Shown: positions 9,774 to 19,711 of the stretch, piece by piece
How the letters are laid out: each line of letters opens with the position of its first letter
How positions within the stretch are numbered: the stretch's first letter is position 1
Source: Reyranella aquatilis
Lineage (GTDB): Bacteria > Pseudomonadota > Alphaproteobacteria > Reyranellales > Reyranellaceae
DNA: 64,000 nt
Direction of reading: 5' to 3'
Assembly (NCBI RefSeq): GCF_020880995.1
Contig: NZ_JAJISD010000002.1
Coordinates: 248,001 to 312,000 of the forward strand
Translations under genes and position numbers: made by a program
Notes under the pieces: model-generated
Seen by the model: only the letters and a program-made list of their open reading frames with translations
The model's database searches: none
What the model was told of the DNA's origin: nothing

Positions 9774-10934
9774 TCAGCGCGACCGGCCGCGCGCCGTTAC
9801 CGGCCAGATCTCGACCAGAGTGTCGCCTTTCACCACGTGATAGCTCTCGTAGAGGTTCACGGTGGGGTCGCAGTGCGGCGGCGTCAGCACGACCTGCTCG
9901 GCGAGCTTGGGCGGCGCCTGGCCCTCGGGCGCGATCACCGCGAGATGCTCGTCGCCCATGAAGCGCGTCGTCGAGCCGTAGACGGCACCCTTCAGGATCA
10001 CCGGCGGGCCTTTTTCGGTCGCCATCGCCTTCAGGCCGGCATCGACCGTCACCATGCCGGGCGCATTGGCGCTGACGACGCGGGCATCGATCTGCAGCGC
10101 CTGCTCGAAGGTCGGCTTGTCGAGGCCGCGCAGGTCGCAGACGTTGTAGTCGTGGTCCATGAACACGTAGGAGCCGACCTGCAGCTCGGTGAAGACGCCG
10201 ATCTTGGCATCGATGTAATGCGTGCCGGTGCCGGAGCCGGTGACGATGCCGGGCTTCAGTCCCGCCTCCTCCAGCTTCGCCAGGATGCCCTGCAGGTATT
10301 CGGTGCGCTCCTTGATCTCGGCGGTGCGCTGCTTGAAGTCGACGATGTGCTGGTGGCGGCCGCAGTAGAACTGGACGCCGGCATAGGTGAGCGACCGGAA
10401 GTTGGCGATCTTCTGCGCCAGCGCGACCGTCGCCTCGGGCGACGCGGTGCCGGTGCGATGGATGCCGGGATCGATATCGACGATCACGGTAAGCGGCTTG
10501 CCGGCCTTCGCGGCGGCGGCGGCCAGCGCCTCGGCATTGTCGGGATGATCGACCACCAGCATCAGGTCCGACACCTTGGCGTTCAGCTCAACCAGCCGCT
10601 GGATCGCCTGCGGCGTCACCACCGGCGAGGTGATGTGCAGGCTCTGGATGCCCGCCTCGCCCAGCGCCTCGGCCTCGCCCAGCTTGGCGCAGCAGACGCC
10701 GAGCGCCCCGGCTGCGATCTGGCGGCGCGCGATGTCGGCCGACTTGTGGGTCTTGGAATGCGGCCGGAGCTTCACGTTGTGCGCTTTGGCGAAGCTCGCC
10801 ATCTCCGCGATGTTGCGGTCGAGCATGTCGAGATCGAGCACGAGTGCCGGCGTGTTGAGCGACCCGCGCGATCCCTGCTGTCCGATGAGGTGGCCGTGCA
10901 GGCGCCAGGCCTCGCTGGTGGCTTCGCTGGTCAT
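9774..10934 (-). CDS. D-threonine aldolase / D-serine dehydratase-like PLP enzyme (DSD1 family)
   Basis: A 386-aa fold-type III PLP enzyme. The pyridoxal lysine is K61 in RPHSKTHKS; the N-terminal half is an alanine-racemase-like barrel. PPHCDPTVNLY near the C-terminus gives H354 and D356, matching the His/Asp metal pair of D-threonine aldolases rather than the His/Cys pair of D-serine dehydratases. The likely reaction is retro-aldol cleavage of a D-3-hydroxy-amino acid, with the exact substrate uncertain. Its start overlaps the stop of the upstream SDR gene by 4 bp (ATGA), so the two are coupled and may act in sequence on a hydroxy/keto amino compound. Confidence 0.85.
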   Translation of the reverse strand: MTSEATSEAWRLHGHLIGQQGSRGSLNTPALVLDLDMLDRNIAEMASFAKAHNVKLRPHSKTHKSADIARRQIAAGALGVCCAKLGEAEALGEAGIQSLHITSPVVTPQAIQRLVELNAKVSDLMLVVDHPDNAEALAAAAAKAGKPLTVIVDIDPGIHRTGTASPEATVALAQKIANFRSLTYAGVQFYCGRHQHIVDFKQRTAEIKERTEYLQGILAKLEEAGLKPGIVTGSGTGTHYIDAKIGVFTELQVGSYVFMDHDYNVCDLRGLDKPTFEQALQIDARVVSANAPGMVTVDAGLKAMATEKGPPVILKGAVYGSTTRFMGDEHLAVIAPEGQAPPKLAEQVVLTPPHCDPTVNLYESYHVVKGDTLVEIWPVTARGRSR

Positions 10935-11809
10935 TTCTTCTGATCTCCGGATTGCAGGGTGCGGACGACCATGGCTTCGCCGGTCGTGCCGCGGTTGACG
11001 CCGGCGCTCTTCATGAAGGTGTTGTCGGCGCCGGTGCCCCAGAGCGCGACGCCCTGGGCCAGCAGGCCGCCATCCACCTTCACCGTCTCGCCGGTGATGA
11101 AACGCGCCTCGTCGGAGGCCAGGAAAGTCGCGACGTCGGCGATATGGCCGGGCTCGCCGCGCTCGGGCCAGGGCTGCTGGCTGAACTGCTTCTCGTATTT
11201 GTCGGGCCGGCCGCGATGGACCAGAGGCGTCGAGATGACGCCCGGCGCGATGCCGACCACGCGGATGCGATCGGGGCCCAGTTCGGCTGCCACGTTCTCG
11301 ATCAGGCTGATGCAGGCGGCCTTCGCCGCCGAATAGGCGTGACTGCCGCCGCCGCCCACCATGCCGGCGATCGAGGCGGTGACGAGGAGCACGCCGCCGT
11401 CTCCATGCTCCTTCATCGCCTGCGAGGCATGCTTCATGCCGAGGAACACCGAGCGCGTCAGCACCGCGAACGTATAGTCCCAGTCCTCCACGCTGGTCTC
11501 GGCGATCGGCCCGAAAGCGCCGCCGACGCCGGCATTGAGATAGGCGATGTCGAGCCGGCCGAAGCGGCCTTTAGCCTCGGCGACAATCGCCGCGACATCG
11601 CTCTCCTTCGCCACGTCGCAGCGCAGGAAGCCGACACTGTCGCCATGGCCCTGCGCCCGGGCGACCGCCAGCGTCTCCGCGCCATTGGCCTCGTTGAGGT
11701 CGGCCACGATCACCTTCGCGCCCTCGGCAAGGAAACGCATCACGGTTGCGCGCCCCATGCCGCTCGCGCCGCCCGTCACGATGGCCACCTTGCCCGCCAG
11801 TCGCTTCAT
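10931..11809 (-). CDS. short-chain dehydrogenase/reductase (SDR)
   Basis: A 292-aa SDR. GGASGMG (residues 13-19) binds NAD(P), LNAG follows at 91-94, and Y159 and K163 form the catalytic YxxxK. The start at 11807-11809 is chosen because GGAGGG precedes it and it gives the standard MxxLxGKVAIVTGG opening. A tail of about 30 residues after the usual SDR end (MKSAGVNRGTTGEAMV) is slightly long for the family. It is coupled by a 4-bp overlap to the D-threonine-aldolase-like gene, suggesting oxidation or reduction of a hydroxyl in the same pathway. Confidence 0.87.
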   Translation of the reverse strand: MKRLAGKVAIVTGGASGMGRATVMRFLAEGAKVIVADLNEANGAETLAVARAQGHGDSVGFLRCDVAKESDVAAIVAEAKGRFGRLDIAYLNAGVGGAFGPIAETSVEDWDYTFAVLTRSVFLGMKHASQAMKEHGDGGVLLVTASIAGMVGGGGSHAYSAAKAACISLIENVAAELGPDRIRVVGIAPGVISTPLVHRGRPDKYEKQFSQQPWPERGEPGHIADVATFLASDEARFITGETVKVDGGLLAQGVALWGTGADNTFMKSAGVNRGTTGEAMVVRTLQSGDQKK

Positions 11810-11884
11810 GCCGATTTGACCCTCCGATGCCATGGTGGTGGCGCCTGCATCGCGAGGCAAGCCTGACGTTTCGCCGCCGCGCTT

Positions 11885-13114
11885 CTACGCGAGCGTCGCG
11901 CACGCCTCGCCGATCAGACGGCCCGCCGCATGGATTTGTTCACCCGGCACCGCGAAGGTCATCCGCACGTAATGGGGAAGCCCATAGCCCTCGCCGGGCA
12001 ACAGCGCGACACCAGCCGTTTCGAGGAGCCAGTCGGAAACAGCGCCGCCGCTGTCGAGCACCTGCCCCTGCGGCGTCCTTTTGCCGATCACGCCGGCGCA
12101 GGAGATGCAGAGATAAAAGGTGCCCTCGGGCGGCGCGGCGGAGAGTCCGGCGCAGCCGTTGACCAGAGAGACGGCGAGGTCGCGCTTTTCCTGCAGGACG
12201 GTGAGGCGTTCCGCCAGCACCGTCTGCGGGCCGTTGAGCGCCGCGGTCGCGGCGGCCTGGCTGATCGACGAGGGGCAGGACGTCACCAGGTACTGCACCT
12301 TGGTCATCTCCGTGACGAGATCGGCCGGCGCCGCGGCGTAACCGATGCGCCAGCCCATCATCGAATAGCTCTTGGCGACGCCGCTCACCGTGACCATACG
12401 ATCCCTGAGGTCCGGCGCGGCTTCGAGCGGCGTCACTGCCTTGGCACCGTCGTAGACGGAATGCTCGTACAGATTGTCGGCGATCACCCGGACGTCGGGG
12501 TGTCGCCGCACGACGTTGCAGAGCTCGGCCAGTTCGGCGCGCGTGTAGAGCGCGCCCGTCGGATTGACAGGATTGTTGACCACGAGCCAGCGCGTGCGCG
12601 GAGTGATCGCGCGGGCGAGATCCTCGGGCCGCAGCTTGAAGCCGTTGTTCTGCGCACAGGAGACCTGGACCGGAACCCCACCCGCGAGCGTGGCCTGGCC
12701 GCAATAGGTAGCCCAGCACGGGCTGGGCACGATCACCTCGTCGCCCTGTTGCAGGGTCACGGCGAAGGCGGTGGCGATGGCCTGCGAGGAGCCGTTGCTG
12801 ACGATGATCTCGGAGCGATCGAATGCCAGCCCGTTCTGCCGACGGAAATGTTCACGCACCGCATCCTTCAGCTCAGGCGTGCCGTCGACGCTGGTGTAGC
12901 GTGTCTCGCCCGCGCAGGCAGCGGCGACAGCGGCCTCCACGACATGCGGCGGCGTGGGGAAGTCGAGGTCGCCGGCGGTCATGTCGATGACCGTGCGGCC
13001 CCGGCTTCGAAGCTCGAGCACCTTTCGACGAAAGGCGGCGGCTGGTGAGGAATGCAGGCTCTGCGTCTGCGGGCGTGCGTTGGGCATGCGCGATCTGTAG
13101 CCGCGGTTGATCAT
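11885..13114 (-). CDS. class I/II pyridoxal-phosphate aminotransferase (AspC-like)
   Basis: A 409-aa fold-type I aminotransferase. GDLDFPTPPHV, YTSVDGTPELKDAV, NNPVNPTGALY and SGVAKSYSMMGWRIGY are the successive family blocks; K248 should bind PLP and R256 the substrate carboxylate. It likely moves an amino group between an amino acid and 2-oxoglutarate or pyruvate. The start is uncertain: ATG at 13112 or ATG at 13085, neither with a good ribosome site. It is divergent from a LysR regulator with an inverted repeat between them, so regulation by that protein is plausible. The SDR/aldolase pair lies downstream on the same strand. Confidence 0.88.
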   Translation of the reverse strand: MINRGYRSRMPNARPQTQSLHSSPAAAFRRKVLELRSRGRTVIDMTAGDLDFPTPPHVVEAAVAAACAGETRYTSVDGTPELKDAVREHFRRQNGLAFDRSEIIVSNGSSQAIATAFAVTLQQGDEVIVPSPCWATYCGQATLAGGVPVQVSCAQNNGFKLRPEDLARAITPRTRWLVVNNPVNPTGALYTRAELAELCNVVRRHPDVRVIADNLYEHSVYDGAKAVTPLEAAPDLRDRMVTVSGVAKSYSMMGWRIGYAAAPADLVTEMTKVQYLVTSCPSSISQAAATAALNGPQTVLAERLTVLQEKRDLAVSLVNGCAGLSAAPPEGTFYLCISCAGVIGKRTPQGQVLDSGGAVSDWLLETAGVALLPGEGYGLPHYVRMTFAVPGEQIHAAGRLIGEACATLA

Positions 13115-13116
13115 TT

Positions 13117-13142
13117 CTAAAACAGATGATTGGATGTTTCAG
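13117..13142. promoter_or_regulatory. dyad between aminotransferase and LysR genes
   Basis: CTAAAACA (13117-13124) and TGTTTCAG (13135-13142) pair at 7 of 8 positions with a 10-bp spacer in a 50-bp divergent gap. It is a candidate LysR operator for both promoters. Confidence 0.45.
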
Positions 13143-13164
13143 AGATAACCAAAGGATATGGTAG

Positions 13165-14013
13165 ATGCTGGATGCGGCGGCCGTTCAGGCCTTCGTCCTC
13201 GTGGCCGACCTGGCAAGCTTCACGCGCGCGGCGGCGGCGCTGAATTCGAGCCAGGCCGCCGTCAGCCTGAAGATCCGGCGCCTGGAAGAAGCGTTGGGCC
13301 GCCGGCTGCTCGACCGTACGCCGCGCCTCGTCCGCCTGTCGCCCGACGGCGCGACCTTCCTCCCCGCCGCGCGCGAGCTCGTCGCCGCGCAGCACAAGGC
13401 CATCGGCGCCTTCACGCAGGAGGAACGGCGCATCGGCGTGGCGATCAGCCATCACATCGTCGGCGCCGATCTCACGACCCTGCTGCAGCACCTGCACCGC
13501 TCCGATCCCGGCCTGGTGGTCGAGGTCAGGATCACGACGTCGGCCGAGGCCCTCGCAGCCCTCAAGGACGGGTCGAGCGACTGCGCCATCGTGCTGAACC
13601 ATGACGGCAGGCGTCGCGACGGCGAGGTGCTGTTCACGGAGGAGTTCCGCTGGACCGCTGTGCCGGACTTCGACTTCCGGCCGGGCGCTGTGCTGCCCCT
13701 CGCTACGCAGGCCTCGCCCTGCAACGTCCGCGCGATGGCAGTGAGTGCGCTGGACAAGGCCGGCATCCGCTGGTCGGAAGTGTTCGTCGGCGGTGGTGCA
13801 CAGACCATCGGCGCTGCCGTCCGCGCCGGGCTCGCCGTCGCCGCTCTCGCGCGGCGCGTGGCGCCGATCGGCACGGTGGATGTCGGCCGCAAACTCGGAC
13901 TGCCGCCGCTGCCGGCGCGTGACGTGGTGCTGCTCTCCGGAACCGGCAGCGTCACGAAGCGTCAGGCCATCAAGCTGCTGGGCCGCTCGTTCCGGGCATT
14001 GGCGGGGCGCTAG
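13165..14013 (+). CDS. LysR-family transcriptional regulator
   Basis: A 282-aa LysR protein. Residues 5-65 form the winged helix-turn-helix (FTRAAAALNSSQAAVSLKIRRLE is the recognition region), and the rest is a periplasmic-binding-like effector domain. It is divergent from the aminotransferase by 50 bp, the usual LysR arrangement, and probably controls that gene and itself. The effector is unknown. Confidence 0.9.
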   Translation: MLDAAAVQAFVLVADLASFTRAAAALNSSQAAVSLKIRRLEEALGRRLLDRTPRLVRLSPDGATFLPAARELVAAQHKAIGAFTQEERRIGVAISHHIVGADLTTLLQHLHRSDPGLVVEVRITTSAEALAALKDGSSDCAIVLNHDGRRRDGEVLFTEEFRWTAVPDFDFRPGAVLPLATQASPCNVRAMAVSALDKAGIRWSEVFVGGGAQTIGAAVRAGLAVAALARRVAPIGTVDVGRKLGLPPLPARDVVLLSGTGSVTKRQAIKLLGRSFRALAGR

Positions 14014-14019
14014 TTCACT

Positions 14020-14051
14020 GTCGTCCCGAGCACCGCGAGGAACCTTCGCTC
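14020..14051. repeat. half of a GTCGTCCCGAGC-type palindromic element
   Basis: The sequence GTCGTCCCGAGCACCGCGAG, continuing to CCTTCGC, matches the left arm of the full palindrome at 32886-32956 with several changes. It lies between convergent LysR and feruloyl-CoA synthase genes and reaches the stop of the latter. Confidence 0.5.
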
Positions 14052-15897
14052 AGATATCGATGACGCCCTCGCCGCCGGCATAGAGCTTCTCGACCAGCGC
14101 CTTGCGGCGATCGAGCGTGGCGCGCTGGTTGATGTAGCCCTTGTCGGTGATCTCCTGGCCGTCGACCTGCGGCGGCTCGGTCATCAACATCACGCGCTTC
14201 ACGCGCATGGAGGAGCCGCGGCCTTCGGCGTTCATCTTCGCGAGGCCTTCCTTCAGCCGGCCGACGACAGCGGGATGCGCAAGCAGGTCGGCGAGCGACA
14301 GTTGCGCGCCGCTGTCGCCCGCGAGCTGGCGGCACGCCGCGACGTTGGGGAAGCCCAGCAGGCCGACATATTCGCGATCCTGGCCGCAGACCACGGCGTC
14401 CTGCAGCACCGGCGAGGCGGCGGCGATGGCGGTCGTGCGCAGGGTGCCGACCAGCACGAAGGTGCCGCTGGTCAGCTTGAAATCCTCGACCACGCGGCCG
14501 TCGAAGATCAGCCCCTGCTGGGGATCGTTCGGATCCACGAAGCGGCCGGCATCGCCGATCCTGTAGAAGCCCTCCTCGTCGAACATCTGCGCCGTGAGGT
14601 CGGGCTGCTTGTAGTAGCCCGGCGTCACGATCACGCTCTTGAGCCGCAGCTCGTAGCGGCCTTCCTCGCCGGTGGGCACCATCTTGAGCTGCACGCCGGG
14701 ATAGGGAAGCCCCACGAGACCGACGCGATCTGAGGCCCAGTGCACGCTGGTCGCCGTCGGCGCGGTCTCGGTCGAGCCCCAGCCGGTGACGAAGGGAATG
14801 CGATAGCCGGTGTGCTTGACCGCCAGCACTTCCATCCGGTCGTAGAGATCGCCGGGCAGCGTCGCGCCGCCATAGGACAACACGTTGATGTTCCTGAAGA
14901 AGCGCTTGGCCAGGCTCTCGTCCTTTTCCAGCGCGGTCGCGAGCATCGCGTAGCCCGCGGGCACGTTGGAGAACGAGGTCGGCGAGATCTCGCGCAGGTT
15001 CCGCAGCGTCTCCTCGAACAGCCCGGGCAAAGGCTTGCCGTCGTCGATCCAGGTCGTTCCACCCTCGTTCAGGTTGCCCTGGAAGGTCGCGTTGCCGCCC
15101 ATCGTGTGGTTCCACGGCAGCCAGTCGAGCATGACCGGCGCGGCGTCGTCCGCCTTGCGCACCCGCGCCATGCTCATCATGGCGACGTTGGCGCACATCA
15201 TCTCCTGGGTGTTGATCACCGCCTTGGGCATGCCGGTGCTGCCCGAGGTGAACAGGAATTTGCCAACCGTCTTCGGCCCGATCGCCGCGATCGACTGCGC
15301 GACCGCATCGGTCGCCTTGGTGGCCGCCAGCTCCGACCAGGCGAGCGACGGGAGGCCGGGCACCGGCTTTTCGACGTGGACCAGCAGCACGCCTTCCAGA
15401 TTCAGCGCCGCCAGTGCCCGGGCATAGATCTCGCCGTTCTGCACGAAGACCAGGCCGGGCTTCACGAGGTCGAAGACGTACTTCAGCTTGGCATGGTCCT
15501 GGCTCATCACCGAGTAGGCCGGCGACACCGGCGCCACGGGCGCGCGCACCTGCATGGCGGCCATCGTGAGCAGCGCGAACTCGATCGAGTTGGACGACAG
15601 GATCATCACCGGCCGGTCGGGACCGAAGCCGCGGTCGAGCAGCGCCTGCGTCACCGCATCGACCTGCTTCTTGGCCTCGCCATACGTGACCTTCAGCCAT
15701 TCGCGTGCCGGCCCGCGGCGCTGCGCCAGCCATAGCCGGTCCGGCACCTGCTCGGCCCACTTTGCCAGCAGCGCCGGGATGTGGGGGGCATAGGGCGCCA
15801 GCCGGTGGTTGGACTGCAGCACCACCGTGCCGTCGGCGCGGCGTTCGACCTCGATGTCCCGGCTCAGGAATTCGATGGGCTTGAACGGAACCTGCAT
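14050..15897 (-). CDS. feruloyl-CoA synthase-like acid-CoA ligase
   Basis: A 615-aa AMP-forming acyl-CoA synthetase. The ATP motif [12 protein letters not shown] lies near residue 220, [12 protein letters not shown] is the acid-binding block, GDAGRFV and [11 protein letters not shown] mark the hinge, and [12 protein letters not shown] near the C-terminus is typical of feruloyl-CoA synthases. It would activate ferulate or related hydroxycinnamates with ATP and CoA. ATG at 15895-15897 is used; an in-frame TTG at 15907-15909 sits 7 nt after GGGGAG and is a credible alternative giving four more residues. The acyl-CoA dehydrogenase and MFS transporter genes lie next door, divergent. No enoyl-CoA hydratase/aldolase partner is visible. 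Confidence 0.85.
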   Translation of the reverse strand: MQVPFKPIEFLSRDIEVERRADGTVVLQSNHRLAPYAPHIPALLAKWAEQVPDRLWLAQRRGPAREWLKVTYGEAKKQVDAVTQALLDRGFGPDRPVMILSSNSIEFALLTMAAMQVRAPVAPVSPAYSVMSQDHAKLKYVFDLVKPGLVFVQNGEIYARALAALNLEGVLLVHVEKPVPGLPSLAWSELAATKATDAVAQSIAAIGPKTVGKFLFTSGSTGMPKAVINTQEMMCANVAMMSMARVRKADDAAPVMLDWLPWNHTMGGNATFQGNLNEGGTTWIDDGKPLPGLFEETLRNLREISPTSFSNVPAGYAMLATALEKDESLAKRFFRNINVLSYGGATLPGDLYDRMEVLAVKHTGYRIPFVTGWGSTETAPTATSVHWASDRVGLVGLPYPGVQLKMVPTGEEGRYELRLKSVIVTPGYYKQPDLTAQMFDEEGFYRIGDAGRFVDPNDPQQGLIFDGRVVEDFKLTSGTFVLVGTLRTTAIAAASPVLQDAVVCGQDREYVGLLGFPNVAACRQLAGDSGAQLSLADLLAHPAVVGRLKEGLAKMNAEGRGSSMRVKRVMLMTEPPQVDGQEITDKGYINQRATLDRRKALVEKLYAGGEGVIDI

Positions 15898-15988
15898 TAC
15901 ACTGTCCAAAGACGTTCTCCCCGGCGCTTGTCCTGTCGACCGCGATTTAGGGACGGGAACCGTTGGTCGGCAAGGGAGCGTTTGGCGA

Positions 15989-17251
15989 GTGTCGCGCAGC
16001 AATTCGACGGTGACGGCACCGCCTGCAAGGCGCTGGCTGCAATTGTTTGCCGGCCTGCTCTGCATGATCGCAGTGGCCAACCTGCAATACGGCTGGACGC
16101 TGTTCGTCCATCCGCTGCACGACAAATACGGCTGGAGCCTCGGCAGCATCCAGACCGCCTTCGCGGTCTTCGTCATCGCCGAGACCTGGCTGGTGCCGTT
16201 CGAGGGCTGGCTCGTCGACCGCTTCGGGCCGAAATTCGTGGTGCTGGCGGGCGGCATCTTCGTTGCCGCGGCCTGGGCCCTGAACTCGGTGGCCGATTCG
16301 CTGTGGCTGCTCTATCTCGGCGCCGCACTGGGCGGCATCGGCGCCGGTGCGGTCTACGCGACCTGCGTCGGCAATGCCGTTCGATGGTTCCCCGACCGCC
16401 GCGGCCTTGCCGCCGGCATCACCGTGGCCGGGTTCGGCGGGGGGTCGGCGCTGAGCATCATTCCCATCCAGGACGTGATCGCCCGGCATGGCTACGAATC
16501 GGCCTTCCTGTGGTTCGGTCTGGTGCAGGGGCTGGTCGTCATCTTCACCGCGGGCTTCCTGCGTACGCCGTCTCCCATGGCGACCGTTGCCGTGCCGTCG
16601 CGCCTGCCGCAGACCGACCGGGACATTCCGCCGCTCGAGATGCTGCGTTCGCGCGTCTTCTGGCTGCTCTACTTCATGTTCATCCTGGTCTATTCGGGCG
16701 GGCTCATGGCCACGGCGCAACTCGCGCCGATCGCACGCGACTTCAAGGTTGCAGACGTGCCCGTCAGCCTCCTGGGCCTGACCCTGCCGGCGCTCACCTT
16801 CGCGCTGACACTGGACCGCTTCATGAACGGCGTGACACGGCCCCTGTGCGGCTGGATTTCCGACCGGATCGGCCGCGAGAACACTTTGTTCATGGCCTTC
16901 CTGCTGGAAGGCGCGGGCATCTGGGCGTTGTGGCTCTACGGCCAGGACCCGCTCCTGTTCGTGATCCTGGGGGGCATCGCCTTCTTCGCGTGGGGCGAGA
17001 CCGCGAGCCTGTTCCCGGCGATCTGCACCGACACATTCGGCACCAAGTACGCCACCACCAACGCCGCCCTCCTCTACACCGCCAAGGGTACGGCCTCGCT
17101 GCTGATTCCGCTGGCGAGCTTCTGGGTCGCGGAGACGGGAAGCTGGCGCGACGTGTTCCTCGCCGCCGCCCTGTTCAACCTGCTCGCCGCCTTCCTGGCG
17201 CTCGCCGCGCTGAAGCCGCTGCGGCTGCCCGCACGGTCCCATCGCGGCTGA
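15989..17251 (+). CDS. MFS transporter, OxlT-like (oxalate/formate antiporter family)
   Basis: A 420-aa, twelve-segment MFS protein. [13 protein letters not shown] in segment 1, [12 protein letters not shown] in the loop 2-3 position, [19 protein letters not shown] and [23 protein letters not shown] are features of the OxlT branch; length equals OxlT (about 418 aa). It probably imports a mono- or dicarboxylate. The start is GTG at 15989, chosen for the AAGGGAG site at 15972-15978. The gene is divergent from feruloyl-CoA synthase and 110 bp before an acyl-CoA dehydrogenase gene on the same strand. Confidence 0.87.
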   Translation: MSRSNSTVTAPPARRWLQLFAGLLCMIAVANLQYGWTLFVHPLHDKYGWSLGSIQTAFAVFVIAETWLVPFEGWLVDRFGPKFVVLAGGIFVAAAWALNSVADSLWLLYLGAALGGIGAGAVYATCVGNAVRWFPDRRGLAAGITVAGFGGGSALSIIPIQDVIARHGYESAFLWFGLVQGLVVIFTAGFLRTPSPMATVAVPSRLPQTDRDIPPLEMLRSRVFWLLYFMFILVYSGGLMATAQLAPIARDFKVADVPVSLLGLTLPALTFALTLDRFMNGVTRPLCGWISDRIGRENTLFMAFLLEGAGIWALWLYGQDPLLFVILGGIAFFAWGETASLFPAICTDTFGTKYATTNAALLYTAKGTASLLIPLASFWVAETGSWRDVFLAAALFNLLAAFLALAALKPLRLPARSHRG

Positions 17252-17361
17252 CCACGGGTCCCGACCGCCAACCGCATTCCGAAACCGGTGTGCGACCTGA
17301 ATGCCCGTTCACATCGCCCCCGATTTCGGCCAGAGTCCGCCGCAGCACAAGGGAGAGAGCG

Positions 17362-18585
<1,224 letters not shown>

Positions 18586-18607
18586 GCCCGATACCGGGAC
18601 GGAACGA

Positions 18608-18636
18608 GGCGCGATCCCCCGGGGTCGCGCCTTTTT
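18608..18636 (+). terminator. rho-independent terminator of the acyl-CoA dehydrogenase gene
   Basis: GGCGCGATCCCC pairs with GGGGTCGCGCC (one bulged base) and is followed directly by TTTTT. It starts 22 bp after the stop of the dehydrogenase gene. Confidence 0.85.
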
Positions 18637-18653
18637 CTTTGAAGCCTCATACT

Positions 18654-18745
18654 CCTCTCCCCCGCTAGGGGGAGAGGTTGGGTGAGGGGGCGACGCACCG
18701 CCTTTAACCCCCTCACCTAGCCTCTCCCCCCTAGCGGGGGAGAGG
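18654..18745. repeat. double CCTCTCCCCC palindromic element
   Basis: Two hairpins of the CCTCTCCCCC/GGGGGAGAGG type (18654-18677 and 18721-18745) flank an inverted GGTGAGGGG/CCCCTCACC pair, so the whole forms a large imperfect palindrome of about 92 bp. A single-hairpin relative lies at 9739-9763. Confidence 0.75.
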
Positions 18746-18780
18746 GACAAGAATTGAGAGATGCGCGGGAGAGAGACACC

Positions 18781-19149
18781 GTGGACAGTCCGAAGAAGAG
18801 CCTGCACGTCACCGATCATCTGGCCAACGAGCGCACCTTCCTCGCCTGGATCCGGACGGCAATCGCGGTGATGACGCTCGGCGTCGCGATCAACCGCTTC
18901 GCGCTGTTCCTGATGGAGATCCACCAGGTCGTGCCGGAGGTGCGCGACCTCGCCAACCGGCACGTCGAGAAGCTGGGCGTGGGACTGGTGCTGCTGGGCC
19001 TGGTCATGCTCGTCGGCGCCACCTGGCACTATCTCCATGTCGGCAAGACGATCGACGACGAGAGCTACCGGCCCTCGAGCCGGATCATGGTCGGCACCGC
19101 CATCGCGATCGGCCTCATGGGCGGCTCGACCCTGATCTGGCTGTTCTAG
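18781..19149 (+). CDS. DUF202 / YidH-family inner-membrane protein
   Basis: A 122-aa protein with three predicted membrane segments. HLANERTFLAWIRTAIAVMTLG (split here as HLANERTFLAW plus IRTAIAVMTLG) is the diagnostic DUF202 block. The start is GTG at 18781, preceded by GGGAGAG. The function of YidH/DUF202 proteins is not known. The gene stands alone after the palindromic repeat and is the last ordinary gene before the degraded accessory region. Confidence 0.85.
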   Translation: MDSPKKSLHVTDHLANERTFLAWIRTAIAVMTLGVAINRFALFLMEIHQVVPEVRDLANRHVEKLGVGLVLLGLVMLVGATWHYLHVGKTIDDESYRPSSRIMVGTAIAIGLMGGSTLIWLF

Positions 19150-19164
19150 CGTTGGAGTCCCTGT

Positions 19165-19322
19165 GCATCGGGCGCAGGATCTCTGCTCCGTGCCTGCCGG
19201 AATTGTCGAAGCCGACCATGTCGCCCGGACGCAGAGCCGGCAGGAGCCGTTGCCCGACATTGGCGCGGAAGCACAGGCCGTTGATTGGACCATCGAGGAT
19301 GCAGGGTGCGATGATCTCGCCC
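19165..19322 (-). pseudogene. IS630-family transposase fragment
   Basis: Minus-strand translation gives APCILDGPINGLCFRANVGQ followed by LLPALRPGDMVGFDNSGRHG. IS630 transposases carry a corresponding APCVIDGPING...LVPTLxPGDIVIMDNLGSHKG block, which includes one of the catalytic aspartates. Only about 50 codons remain; the N-terminal helix-turn-helix part and the C-terminal DE part are absent. It abuts the first relic of the phage-like gene. Confidence 0.7.
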
Positions 19323-19340
19323 GCAGGATTAGGGCTGCCG

Positions 19341-19617
19341 CTCGGCCACGCTGCGGTCGTCCAGCACCGACGTCGCCTCCGCCACGTTCCGCCCGAGATC
19401 GCGGACGGCATGGTCGAGACGGCGAGAGACCCGTCGCCGGATCAGTCTCCAAGCCGCGGATTGCGCCCTCGCACCTGCTGTCGAGCTGGCGCGCGAACGT
19501 CTCGTCGGCCTGAAGACCAGGCGCGCTGCCGTCCTCAAGCTCGTTGCGCTGCCACAGTCCCACCGCAGGCGCCGTCAAGGGTAGCCCCCTGTCTAGATGC
19601 TTGCCATGTTCGTCTCC
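19341..19617 (-). pseudogene. degenerate N-terminal copy of the 698-aa phage-like gene
   Basis: DNA matches the 5' end of the gene at 20760-22856 in two blocks (the start with GLQADETFARQL and TDPATG; then RRLDHAVRDLGR and SVLDDRSVAE). About 145 bp present between these blocks in the intact gene are missing, which also shifts the frame. The copy of the start codon (19605-19607) is followed by MASI and then a stop, so it cannot be expressed as the full protein. Confidence 0.8.
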
Positions 19618-19711
19618 GGACCACGTCCGTTTGGAACCAGCCTACTAATGGAGATGCAAAGGCTCGTGCAAAGACGTGGCCAGTCTCCACTAGTTATGAT
19701 AGTTTTACTTT

